Shown one piece after another: positions 22,890 to 33,119 of a DNA stretch of 64,000 nucleotides (its first letter is position 1; the number at the start of each line of letters is the position of its first letter). The stretch covers positions 81,111-145,110 of the forward strand of contig JAVXUO010002232.1 of the NCBI GenBank assembly GCA_033065855.1, written 5' to 3'. Under the pieces are notes generated by a model. It saw only the letters and a program-made list of their open reading frames with translations. It searched no databases and had not been told where the DNA came from. This DNA comes from Escallonia rubra. Its lineage: Eukaryota; Streptophyta; Magnoliopsida; Escalloniales; Escalloniaceae. A program made the translations under genes and the position numbers.

Positions 22890-24548
22890 CTAATCTTGGT
22901 GATCCATTTGCTGATTCTGGCCATCTTTCATGGCTATTCTTTCACGACGATGGGTTCTAGATCCCTTAACCTTCGGCGCTTCTCTAGAACCCTCTTCAGG
23001 TTGATTAGACACGGAAAAACTCTCAGATCTGCCACGTCTCGCCTCGGGAGAAAACGATCGGTGACGATGAGAGGGGGATTGCAGACGGGTGCTTTCGGGT
23101 TGCTGCTTTGGAAATGGGGGTTTGGGTGGCTCTCTATCTTGGGTTCTGTTTGGGTGTGGATTGATAGTCTCCATTAACACCGGTAGATCAGTGCAGGGAA
23201 CCTGGTTTGGGCGGTGAACAGACGGGGTAATCCCGAGAGGCTTGGGATTGGGCGTAGAATTGGAAGGTTGAGCGGTTGGGAGAATAGGAATGGTTATACT
23301 TATCCCAATAGGGTTCAGAGGTTGCTCCTCCACCGTGGGATTCCTTATATCATCGGATGGCCAGATTTGACCCTGAATGGGGAAGCTGGGTGGAACCAAT
23401 TGGGATTCTAGTTTATTTCCTTCTTGGATCACGGTAGCTTGGGCCATGCTTCTGGGGCTGGACTGTATAGGTTCAGGGCTTGGAGGTTTCACATTTGCAC
23501 TTCGGTTTCCAATTGGTTCCCCAGTTTTCTGCAGGGCTTGAAATTGATTTGATTTTTGGGCCACAATGTTGGGCCTCACCGTAGGCTGTCTACGAGGCCG
23601 TCTCTTAGCTAACATCCAAGGCCCAAAATCATTGTTAGCCGTCGCCTCATGTGTCCGTTGCAATAGATCCGTTGTCACCCGTCCTTCATCCATGTGGCTG
23701 ATGATGTCAGTCCTCTGTGTGTCTGGTTGATCAGTCCTGTTTGGATTTTCCGGCATCTTCATTCTCTTCTCCGGGCAAAGTTCTCGGCGATGTCCCACAC
23801 ACCCACAGCTAAAACAGATGTTGTTCAAATACTCGTATTCCACCTTGTATTCCATCCCACAAATCACGAAGGCAGGGATTAGGGATTGACTTAGATCCAT
23901 CTCCACGCAGATCCGAGCATACTTACCACGGATTGAAGTAGCAGTGTTTAGGTCTATTTTCAGAGGTTTTCCAAATCTTTTAGCAATCTTCATCAACACC
24001 CTTTCGTTGTAGTATTCAATTGGCAATTCAGGGAGCCGAATCCAAATAGCAGTTCTAGTAGCAGGAGCTTCAGATGGCTTGAAATTAGGTTCCCACTTTC
24101 GAACCGTGAGGTAGTGATTTAGGATCATCCAAGGTCCTCCACTTGCTACATACTGATAATCTTGTATGTAGTCGAATTTCACTAGGAAAAAACCCCCGTC
24201 CAGATCAATGAGTTCAAAATCCCCTTGCAGGTTCCAAATGGATCGAAGTCTTGTAGAAATAGCTCGAAATCCTATCATTTTACCCAGTAGCTTAACAATT
24301 AGGGTACCTTCCCATTTCTTCCTGATCTTCCGGATGAGATTAGGCGACAAAGAGATGTTGGGTCTTAGTGGGGTATCATTAATCTCAGCAAATTGGGGAG
24401 TAAGCATCAGATTGCCTTCTTCTTCGTCTTCGTCAGACGTCGAATCTTCCATGTATCTCTCGAAATCTATCTCTCTTCCTTGGGAGGTAGAAACAATGTC
24501 CCGGTCGGACTTCGGTTTTGAGCTTTCCGGTCGTTGGGACTCTGTCAT
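22890..24548 (-). CDS. LINE ORF1 protein (RNA-binding, gag-like)
   Basis: Open for 552 codons from ATG at 24548 (MTESQRPESS). The N-terminal half (residues about 70-250) looks like the DUF4283 domain of plant LINE ORF1 proteins, including WIRLPELPIEYYN. A single zinc knuckle with CCHC spacing, CFSCGCVGHRRELC, lies near residue 265. The rest is a long Pro/Ser/Gln-rich linker ending in an Arg-rich tail. The product would bind LINE RNA and form the ribonucleoprotein with the ORF2 enzyme. It lies 42 bases upstream of ORF2, as in a bicistronic LINE. It is intact although ORF2 is not, so the insertion is probably fairly young. Confidence 0.9.
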   Translation of the reverse strand: MTESQRPESSKPKSDRDIVSTSQGREIDFERYMEDSTSDEDEEEGNLMLTPQFAEINDTPLRPNISLSPNLIRKIRKKWEGTLIVKLLGKMIGFRAISTRLRSIWNLQGDFELIDLDGGFFLVKFDYIQDYQYVASGGPWMILNHYLTVRKWEPNFKPSEAPATRTAIWIRLPELPIEYYNERVLMKIAKRFGKPLKIDLNTATSIRGKYARICVEMDLSQSLIPAFVICGMEYKVEYEYLNNICFSCGCVGHRRELCPEKRMKMPENPNRTDQPDTQRTDIISHMDEGRVTTDLLQRTHEATANNDFGPWMLAKRRPRRQPTVRPNIVAQKSNQFQALQKTGEPIGNRSANVKPPSPEPIQSSPRSMAQATVIQEGNKLESQLVPPSFPIQGQIWPSDDIRNPTVEEQPLNPIGISITIPILPTAQPSNSTPNPKPLGITPSVHRPNQVPCTDLPVLMETINPHPNRTQDREPPKPPFPKQQPESTRLQSPSHRHRSFSPEARRGRSESFSVSNQPEEGSREAPKVKGSRTHRRERIAMKDGQNQQMDHQD

Positions 24549-24728
24549 CCTAGGCTGAAAATAATTTTCGGAGACGAGGGAGGACTTGGTTCCTTCATAT
24601 GAAGATCCATTCTCGGGGAGAGATGGTAGCCATGACCTCTACAAGCAGGATCATCCGCCTCGCCTGGTTCGGGATCCATTCTCACTTTCCTTTCTTAACA
24701 GAGCTTTCTACAGTTCTAGATGGCACAC
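24549..24728 (-). other. LINE 5' leader
   Basis: About 180 bases between the 5' target duplication and the ORF1 start codon. This region would carry the internal promoter of a LINE. No specific element can be named from sequence alone. Confidence 0.5.
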
Positions 24729-24743
24729 GGTAGGGGAGCAGAT

Positions 24744-25201
24744 GTGAGTGTTTTGTAATTGTGGGTGAGCTATCTAGCCATGCTTTATCATCTAACCTAG
24801 TCTGGTGAGTTAAGTGTCACTGAGCTGCCTGCATCCTCCATGCCCACAGCCCATGAGAAATAAAGATTATGCCAAACTCAGGATAGGAAAACTTGACACC
24901 AATCTTCTATATTGTTGCTGGATGGGATGATTTCCAAGTAAACTTGCATGGCCTTCAACGCCATATGTACATAATTTTAGAAGTAGTAGAAATAGCCTGA
25001 ATAAGAATACGCACACTGTGGGTAAAGTGTGTTTGTGAAATTTCACGAAATGGGTTTGTGTATTGCATGTGTGTGATTTTAGTGTGTGTATATATGAATG
25101 TCAATGGAGTGAATTGTAGTGTGCTAGGGGTGAAAGTGAAGCTGCGTGAACAGTAACAGTGAGCTGGTGAGTGTGTTATGGATTGGACAGAAGGTGGAAG
25201 G
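24744..25201 (+). other. Continuation of the block-A spacer after the LINE
   Basis: Collinear with about 52441-52880 in block B. It is rich in GTGTGT-like phrases, with no reading frame. It is probably the tail of the LTR fragment that starts at 17812. Confidence 0.5.
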
Positions 25202-26392
25202 TGTTGGAAAAAATAGGCTTTGATTTTGTATTTTTCACAACAAAAATATTAACAACACTAGGTGATTAAACATAGCAACATAATAATAAATAATTGAAAG
25301 TAATTTTGTGTAAACTCTTGATAAAATTCTATAATCTAGAGTAATAAAATGATATAAAATAGCTGGTCCGTGAGAGTCGCGACAAAGTCGCTGTCCTAAA
25401 GACGTTATCGCCTCCCTACGTGCAGGTGTTGACGGCAAATAAAGTCTCCATGATAAAACCCATTGACGCAGCTATGTCTCCTACATGTGCACGTCCATAG
25501 GAAGACGGTATGAACCGGTCCACGATCATTTTGCCCAAGTATAAAACATATATATAGACATATATGAAAATACATTATAATAATAGAATAGAAAACACAA
25601 AGTTTGGAAGTATCACACCCCATGGCCTTATATACATGACCAATCATAATCCATTTATTGACCACATAAGTAAGCTTAAAAGCTTTTGTAACTTATGAAA
25701 TAATGATAATCTTTCTCAATAATATCAAGCAATAAAAACATATTATATACTCCATAAACAAATGAGTTAATAAAACTCATTATTGCATTTGTAACTCATT
25801 TCATAATGTATAAGTGAGTAAATATCATATAGCCATAACTAGCACTATAATAATAATAATACTTTAAGGTACATTTTATTTTATTAAAATATTCCAACAA
25901 TCCCCCACTATTTTGATAAAATAAAATGATAATTTAAAGTACTTAAAAAGCCACTAATGAAATGTTTATAAGTCTCAACATTTCAACAAAATTTAAAGTA
26001 AAAACATCTCAATGAAAATCATGATACATTCATAAAACTCCTTTATTATTATATTACTATTTTTTCCTTTCGCAAAATAAAGCCATGGTTATTGGACATT
26101 ATAAACTCGTAAAGTAACAAAAATAGAAAATACATAAATAAGATGGGCAACTTGTATTGTGCAACAGGTGTTGGTGCCTTCCGGGCTTGAACCAACAGTT
26201 AGTGTTGACAACTTCCATTTCAGAGAGCTGTAATGGACTACGCCTTGAATTAGGTCCCTTGGCCAAACTTCAGTTGTGACACACACAATACTGATATGGG
26301 ACTTAGTTTGCGGGTTAGCGCTATTAATGGCCATGCGCTCTTATCTTGATTCTCATGAGAGTCTTTAGGGAATGGCCCATGGTTCCCACAGT
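25202..26392 (+). mobile_element. LTR-like sequence beginning TGTTGG, copy A, truncated
   Basis: Starts TGTTGGAAAAAATAGGC after GAAGG and contains TTCCAACAATCCCCCACTA (about 25890), phrases typical of some plant Copia-type LTRs and their non-coding relatives. No coding region. Copy B continues at least 380 bases further (to about 54475) with conserved-looking sequence, so A is cut at 26392. I could not find a matching CA end with a target duplication, so the classification is provisional. Confidence 0.45.
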
Positions 26393-26610
26393 ACTATCAA
26401 ATATTTCTTCAATCCATAAGCCTACAAAGAATATTTCAAAATATTGAACTGATTACAATTGCGAATATCAAATATATATTTATTCTAAAACAAGTCACAA
26501 AAAAAATAAGAACGTAATTGAATTACATTATTTTGATCCAAAAATAAATAATAGCACCTCAGATATTACCCTTGACTATATCCACATGCAACGCACGTGC
26601 TCTATACTAG

Positions 26611-26616
26611 TGTGTA

Positions 26617-26656
<40 letters not shown>
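26611..26656. repeat. Compound TG/TA microsatellite
   Basis: A (TG)n run passes directly into (TA)n just downstream of the receptor kinase stop codon (gene on the minus strand). It lies in the likely 3' untranslated region and is not part of block B. Confidence 0.95.
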
Positions 26657-26675
26657 CCCATGTCCATCTTTGTAT

Positions 26676-29600
26676 TTACTCTTTATAAGCGTTTGTAATC
26701 CGATGGAGCTCTTTGACAACATTCCCACTGTCCATTCTCTCATGTGGCAATTCCGCAGAGCATATAACTCCAAGTTGAAGAATAGACTCCAAACATGACT
26801 TGAGTTTAGCATACTCGCCTTCGCCATGCCTGTTCTCATTCAAACCTTCCATTTCTTTAAGTATGATCATTGAATCAATAATCTCCATCACGCGATCAGG
26901 GAGAGCAAACTTGACATAGTTATGAAGGCTAAAGTTGTCGATAAACATGCTGTCAGTAGGTCTTTTTCCAGTAAACATTTCCAACAACATGATTCCATAG
27001 CTGTACATGTCAGCTTCTGTTGATACTTCCTCCCCCATGCCATATTCTGCAATATGGAACAGCTTAGATACTTCTTTAGACATGTAGAGGAAACTATAGT
27101 ATATATCAGGCTCCAAATCTAAAATCATCTCCAAATATCCAAGATGAGATTCAGTAAGCAGCTATAATTTGTAAGATCAGAACGAAAGGAGGACTAACTA
27201 ATACTCCCACCATCTCAATGGATTTTACCCTTTGACCCTCTGTGATAGCCTTGGATTGATGCTGGTACATGCAACTACTGAACTGAACTTAAATGGCAAT
27301 CACATATTAAATAAGTATTATTTGGCAAGGCAAGCTGGGGTCAATACAACGAGTAAAGTCAACGTTTGCAGGTACTAGATCGATCCTGTTAATTTTCAAC
27401 TGTCAAAGGGGAAAACGAAATGGAGTATACGAATGAGCATTATGTACCTGGAGAGACGTATCCAAGTGTTCCTTGAATTCCAACTGAACTAGAATGTGCA
27501 TTGTTTGATAAATTTGTATTGGCTGACAGAAACCTTGCGAGACCAAAATCACTAACATGCGCACAAAGGTCATCGTCAAGAAGAACATTGCTTGGCTTGA
27601 GATCACAGTGGCAGATTGTCATTTCACAATGATGGTGAATATAATCCAATGCAGAAGCCACATCAATTGCAATGCTTAGTCTCTGGACCAAGTTCAAGTT
27701 CGACCCCTGCTCTTCAGCCTGGGTTGGATGCAACCAGCTGTCTAAACTCCCGTTTGGCATAAATTCGAAGACCAAAGCCTTGAAGTCTTTGCCTTTGAAA
27801 TCTAAGCTTGAGCAAGCAGTGATGATCTTGACGAGATTCCTGTGACGGAGGATTCTCAACACATCGCACTCCACCAAGAAACTCTTGTTAGCTCCATGTT
27901 CTTGAAGTTTAAGTACCTTCACGGCAACAATGTGTTCACCAGAATTTAGACTGCCTTTGAAGACAGAACCATACCTACCCTCGCCAATCAAATTACTTGG
28001 GGAAAACTCATTGGTAGCATGAAGAAGTTCTGCATAAGTGATTTTTGGATATTGGTTTTCCAAGAGTGAGGCAGAAGAGGTTCTCTGTTGGGATTTTTTG
28101 AGTCGATAAAAGATCGAAAAAAGACATGCTAACAGCAGAACAATAGGGAGAATAATTAAAAGAGGTATCATTTTGTCTGGAAATGGTCTTTTATTCTTCT
28201 TTGAGAACTTTATGGGACAGGCAGGCAAATGCAGTGGTTGAATTCCTCCACAAAGCTTCATATTTTTTCCCACGACTGTAAATGCACTAATGTTGTTGAA
28301 CATTCCCACTTTTGGAACTTCCCCCTCAAACATATTATGCGAAAGGTTGAGGCGCATTAAAGGTAGCTTGCCTAGAAACTCTGGAATCTGCCCAGACAGA
28401 TTATTTTGGGATAGATCAAGTTGTTGGATGCCTTTTAATTGGCCAAGTGATGATGGAATGGCGCCATCCAAAAGATTGCCATGCAAATCTAGGTACTCCA
28501 GTACTTGACAATCACCAAGAGCGCTTGGGAGTTCTCCCGTCAATTTGTTTCCTGAGATGGACAATACTCCGAGGTTTTTCAAGTTGCCCACTTGTGATGT
28601 AAGTGATCCTGTGAATTCATTTAGATCCAAGTAGAGGTGGAGAGTGAGGGAAGAAATTCCAATAACTTGCTTGGGTATCATGCCAGTTAGGCGATTGCTT
28701 CCTAAATCAAGGGCTTGTAGCTTCGTACAGTTACCCAACTCAGCCGGTATACTGCCCTCGAGCATGTTGTCTGCAGCATCCACTAAGCTCAGCCCGGTAA
28801 TATTGCCAATGGATGGTGGAATTTTTCCAGAGATGTTATTTATCACAATTTGCAGTTTTTCCAACTTGGAAAGTTTCCCAATGGATTCAGGAATGCTGCC
28901 AGAGATCATGTTATGATCTATTGCTAGAAGGTACAAGTTGTTGAGGTTACCAATCTCTTGTGGTATGCTTCCGGATATTTTGTTCGATCCCAGCCACAAT
29001 GTCTCCAGTTTAGACGACAGATTTGCAATAAAACCGGGCAACACACCTCCAAATTGATTTTCTGAAAATATCAACTTTCGTAGATTACTGCAATTGGTCA
29101 AGGAACCAATGAAGCTCAAGTCATTCAGTTTACTCGATCCGAATTGGTTTCCATTAAGGCGTAGAAACTCTAAGTCACGAAGGTTTCCCAGATTCGTCGG
29201 TATAGGCCCCGTGAAATTGTTCTGATGCATGCTCAAGTTTAGAAGTCCAGAAATGTTAGCCATCGAGGGTGGAAACGGACCTGAGAACTTGTTACGTCCG
29301 AGGTAAAGGTATTTGAGGTTTGGTAGTGTGAGGCCCAAATCTAGTGAAAGATGACCATGCAATCTGTTGACTGCGACGGAAAAGGAATAAATGGATGAGA
29401 TGTTGTAAAGCTGCAAGGGAACCATACCGGACAACTGATTAACAGGTAAATGAAAAATATTCAAGTTGCGAAGCTGCCCAAGTTCGGAAGGAATGTTTCC
29501 CTCCAGCTTGTTTTTGCCCAAACGAAGCTCAAGAAGAGAGGTGAGATTCCCGATTGAAGGTGGGATTCTGCCTGTGACATAAAACGGTTCTCGGTTAGGC

Positions 29601-32523
29601 ATGAATTCTGATAAATGCACCAAATGTCATATTTTTTGCTTCCAACTCTTCGGTAAAGTTTTACTTAAATTTGACAATTTAAAAGGAACTCTATCTAGTT
29701 TTTTTATTTAATTTTTCTAGGTATATTGTGTTATAACCCATGAATCGAACTCTATCTAATTCTTTAGTGAACTTGTCTAGATACATTGTATCATAATTTA
29801 TTATTATCACTGTCATAATCATTCTAATTGGTTATTTATATCATTAGACAGATGGTAACAATCGCTAAAGAGATTTAATGTATTTTACTAAAATTACATT
29901 TGACTAATTACACCAGATTTTATCTACACATACTTTCTTATTTTCTCTAATATAGTGCGCCCACAAGTTGGACATGCAAGAATACCCCATTTGTACACGT
30001 GTATTACTAATAAGGCAATATACTTTTCATCAATTTTTCGTCACTGAGAATATTTTGGTGACCTTGGTTCACTTGTGTGGTACGAATGTCGGAGTAGAAT
30101 AGCAAATTAGAAAGTGAAAATAACCTTGTGGCCTTCGAGAATGAACAACAGTTAAAGCATGTTATTATATAGAATGTTGTAGTTTCGTCTCAAAATATCA
30201 TACAATAACTTGTTTTAGTCTAGTATCTTTCAAATGTTTATGCTTTTATTTTGGTATAGAACTCGAAAATATAGGCTTATCGTTTTCTTCTTCTTTTTGT
30301 AGTGAAAGTGTAATGAGCAAAACTTAATTAATTATTATTAGGCAAAAAATAAAGATCACGAGAAAAGAATGGATTTATCTCATTTGTTTGACAAAGGTAG
30401 TTAAATTACTATATAGAAAGTTACAACTTCATGTAAATAAAAAAACCATATAATTAAGAAAAACTTCTCTTGGTCGCGGCAATTTTCGTCCCTCTCTAGA
30501 AAGAGACATCATTATCGTCGCTCTTGTAGACAAAAGTGAAAAAAGAGCGTCTCCTCTCATCGTCAATGCCCTTCTTCATTTGTTCTACAGTAATGCATGT
30601 CATAACAATAAGACATGATATGAGGAAGAGCTTAATGTATACTACTGATTCTTTCAAATATTTATTTTTTTATCTTAATAAATGATTAGAAAATATAATT
30701 TATCTTTTCTTCTTCTTTTTGTAGGAAAGTGCATGAGTAAAGCTTAAATAACAATTATTCTCCAAATCATATGGACCACAACAAAATAATGGATTTATCT
30801 CATTTGTTTAAAGGGTAGTTAAATACTATAGAAAACGTTACATTTTTATGTAAAAAAACTATATGATATACATTTTTCTTGGTCGAGACAACTTCCGACC
30901 CTCTTCTGAAAGAGATATTATGCTCTTATGAACATATGTCAAAAGAGAGAGCCTCCATTCACCGTCAGTTTGTTACTTCGTTTGTTCTATGGTAATGCAT
31001 GTCATAAGATTAAGGCATTCAAGGAGGGAGGTTTTACGGTTAATTTTGACATAAGTAATACTATGATAACTATTAAGGCTACTTCATAATCACTGTTAGC
31101 CTGATACCACCAATTTTAGTATCCGTTGCGAAAAACATAACTATAATCTTATTAACCTAATTAAAAAATGAATATCTAAAATGTGCATTTAGATAACTTA
31201 CTTATCTATCAACCCGATTTTTTAGATACCATGCTATAGCTCTCTAAGCATTGTTCGGGTACTATGCTAGTTAGCAATTGGTGAAAGGGGTTAGTTATGT
31301 AAGGTGCACCCAAGTTTACCCACGATTGCGTTTGACACCACGATATTTATTTTAACTATCTCGCTCTACAAACGTACATAAGTGTGACATTTAATACTTG
31401 ATTGCGTTGGCTCCACTTTAGAAGGCAGTTGTGACAAAACTTCAACCCCGAGCTGGCAACACGCATCTAACAACCACGGTTGAAATCACCACCCAACCCA
31501 CATGTTGCCGCACGAACCACCACACACTACACAATCTTCAATCACCACACAACGCCACACGCTGACAAATCGCCGCATCACTACCCCAAATGTGCAATTG
31601 CCATCACCACTCTAATTCGCCAACCATCGCGTCCACCAATCACCATACACACCACCGTCGACGATTGGATTTTCGGATTTGGATTTGATTTTGAATTGGT
31701 AAGGGTAGGCGTGGAGGTTCATAGCAACAAGCTGTGGCATTAAGTGTGGTGGTTGATAGGGGAGAGGTGATGGCAGTAGGTGTCGCCGGTGTGGTTTGCA
31801 ATTGTGGTCGAGGCTGTCCAGTGGTTGTAAGAAGGAGATTAGAAGGGGGAAAAAAATGCCAAAAAGATCTTTTTGGCCCTAGAAAATTTGAACTCTTCGG
31901 ATACCTAAAAATTTTGCAACCTCGCCACTTTGACGAAGATTTTAACCAGAATTTGGTGGGCCACATTTATGCAAGTTTGTAGTCTGAGATAGCTAAAAAA
32001 ACTTTATGGTGTCAAACGTTATCACGGATAAGCTTGAATGCGCCTCTCCTAATTAACCCTTGCTGAGAGTAAGAGGAAGCTTACCTTGGAAAGAGTTTTC
32101 ATACAGCGAAAGAGTCTGTAGACGAAACAAATGGCCTATATCTGGAGGAATGGTGCCATGGAAGCTATTGTTGTTGAGATGGATCTTCCCAAGGAAGGTC
32201 AGCCTTCCAATTTGAGGAGACACTGAACCCACTAAATTTTGTGACACCAACTGTAGTGCGGTTACTCGTTGATGCTGGCGACCGCACGTAACTCCTTTCC
32301 ATTCGCAGAAATGGAGAGAATCATTCCATGAGCTAAGGGCAGCGAAAGGGTCTTCCTGAATTAGATCCTTGAACGCGAGCAAAGCCTGTCGATCCGTCTC
32401 ATTCGTGAAACCGGCTGCAGCAACCGATCCTCTGCAGTTCATGGCAAAGAGAAGCCAAGAGTATATAAGAGACAAGTTTAGTACCCTTCGAAACATGTTA
32501 GAGGAGGCCATGACCATGCACAT
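26676..32523 (-). CDS. LRR receptor-like kinase, LRR-XII (Xa21/EFR-type), non-RD; three exons
   Basis: Likely a plasma-membrane immune receptor. Proposed exons on the minus strand are 32523-32085, 29571-27448 and 27046-26676, joining in frame to 977 codons. The ATG at 32523 gives MCMVMASSNMF and a signal peptide. An LRRNT domain follows (ETDRQALLAFKDLI...WKGVTC), then about 20 leucine-rich repeats, a membrane segment (IPLLIILPIVLLLACLFSIF) and a kinase with IGEGRYGSVFKG, VAVKVLKL, ICHCDLKPSN and VSDFGLARF. Cys replaces Arg in the HRD motif, as in non-RD immune kinases such as Xa21. Intron 2 (27047-27447) is the family's usual kinase-domain intron: CCAG|GTACAT to TTGCAG|AATATG. Intron 1 (29572-32084, AAG|GTAAGC to TCACAG|GCAGAA) is atypical and contains transposon sequence. 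Xa21 and EFR are slightly longer. The two missing repeats fit the space intron 1 replaces. No stops or frameshifts remain after splicing. Confidence 0.85.
30215..31030 (-). repeat. Diverged tandem duplication within intron 1
   Basis: Two units of about 400 bases (about 30215-30625 and 30645-31030) share phrases such as TTCTTCTTCTTTTTGTAG, AATGGATTTATCTCATTTGT and TGTTCTA..GTAATGCATGTCATAA, with many substitutions. It is therefore older than the block duplication. It is possibly one more decayed element. Confidence 0.75.
31288..32059. mobile_element. MULE-like terminal-inverted-repeat element inside the receptor kinase exon
   Basis: The two ends are imperfect inverted repeats of about 50 bases. 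The left reads GGGTTAGTTATGTAAGG and later GCGTTTGACACCA. The complement of the right reads GGGTTAATTAGGAGAGG and later ACGTTTGACACCA. They are flanked by TTGGTGAAAG (31278-31287) and TTGCTGAGAG (32060-32069), a 10-base direct repeat with two mismatches, close to the 9-11 base duplications of Mutator-like elements. The 772-base body has CACCAC-rich sequence and no transposase, so it is non-autonomous. Confidence 0.65.
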
Positions 32524-33018
32524 CAAGTGTGAGAAGAAAGATGAGCTTCAACTGGTAATATAAACGAATGACCTGTTAGGGTCGACCTCCAGTCGACCTG
32601 CTTTTTTGTCGTCGGCCGCTTTGGTTCCCACCTCTTTGAAATTAAGGCTGAATCTTGCAATGGCAGAAGAAATCAAACGCTGACTAATTGTGACTGGCCA
32701 AGTCATGGGACATAGACTAATTGTGACGGCTGGGCCATGGATATCCAAAGAGTATATAAGAGACAAGTTTAGTACCCTTCGAAACATGTTAGAGGAGGCC
32801 ATGACCATGCACATCAAGTGTGAGAAGAAAGATGAGCTTCAACTGGTAATATAAACGAATGACCTGTTAGGTCTCGTCAGCCGCTTTGGTTCCCACCTCT
32901 TTGAAATTAAGGCTGAATCTTGCAATGGAAGAAGAAATCAAACGCTGACTAATTGTGAATGGCCAAGTCATGGGACATGGACTAATTGTGACTGCTGGGC
33001 CATGGATATCCTTTCACC
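32458..33018 (-). repeat. Tandem duplication of the receptor kinase 5' end and proximal promoter
   Basis: Two units (about 32458-32748 and 32750-33018) each contain, read on the minus strand, a promoter-like segment with TGACTTGGCCA and CACAATTAG phrases, then a leader, then the first 22 codons of the gene (MCMVMASSNMF...LIYS). The proximal unit leads into the real exon 1. The distal unit leads into a frame that runs out after about 88 codons at 32548. Units differ at a few bases plus a 20-base segment holding GTCGACCTCC. Transcripts started from the distal unit would carry a decoy start. Confidence 0.9.
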
Positions 33019-33119
33019 AAAATTTTGAACTTACACACGGGATTGTTTTTTTATAATTACTAGCTAAACCCCGTGCGTTAATTAAAATTACATGCTATAC
33101 AAGAAAATTATATTCATTA

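Larger units (their letters stand above)
18697..24728 (-). mobile_element. Near full-length LINE retrotransposon
   Basis: A 6.0 kb non-LTR element on the minus strand is flanked by a 15-base target duplication with one mismatch, GGTAGGGGAGYAGAT (18682-18696 and 24729-24743). Its poly-A tail appears as a T run at 18697-18705. It carries ORF1 (22890-24548) and a broken ORF2 with endonuclease, reverse transcriptase, zinc-binding and RNase H parts in the usual plant L1 order. The 5' leader (24549-24728) is about 180 bases. Block B gives the empty site at about 52426-52440. ORF2 has several disabling changes, so this copy cannot move on its own. Confidence 0.95.
1..26392 (+). repeat. Block A of a large segmental duplication
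   Basis: Aligns collinearly, in the same orientation, with 41159-54096. By eye there are only scattered substitutions, often none to two per 60 bases, and small indels. Two long interruptions are absent from the other copy: a CACTA element (9281-16377) and a LINE (18697-24728). Removing them leaves about 13.2 kb against about 12.9 kb in block B. Most of the difference is 268 bases around 2450-2740 missing from B. Homology ends at 26392, just past the 3' end of the receptor kinase gene. The left end of A lies outside the window: position 1 matches 41159. Confidence 0.95.
29572..32084 (-). other. Atypical intron 1 of the receptor kinase
   Basis: 2.5 kb with a strong donor (CCAAG|GTAAGC) inside former repeat-coding sequence, and an acceptor TTTTATGTCACAG. 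The joined codons read NSFQ-G-RIPPSIG, keeping the 24-residue repeat register. Just past the donor the old exon still reads KLPLTLS and then meets the end of a MULE-like element at 32059. The rest is AT-rich, with a tandem duplication (30215-31030) and no coding sequence. Members of this family normally have no intron here. Confidence 0.7.

Noticed and set aside
31480-31982. Open frames in the CACCAC-rich region within the receptor intron
   Set aside because: They lie inside the MULE-like element and follow its composition. No motif is seen in either strand's translation.
32548-32817. Separate small secreted-peptide gene upstream of the receptor kinase
   Set aside because: The frame is the duplicated first 22 codons of the kinase running into duplicated promoter sequence, so it is a by-product of the tandem duplication.
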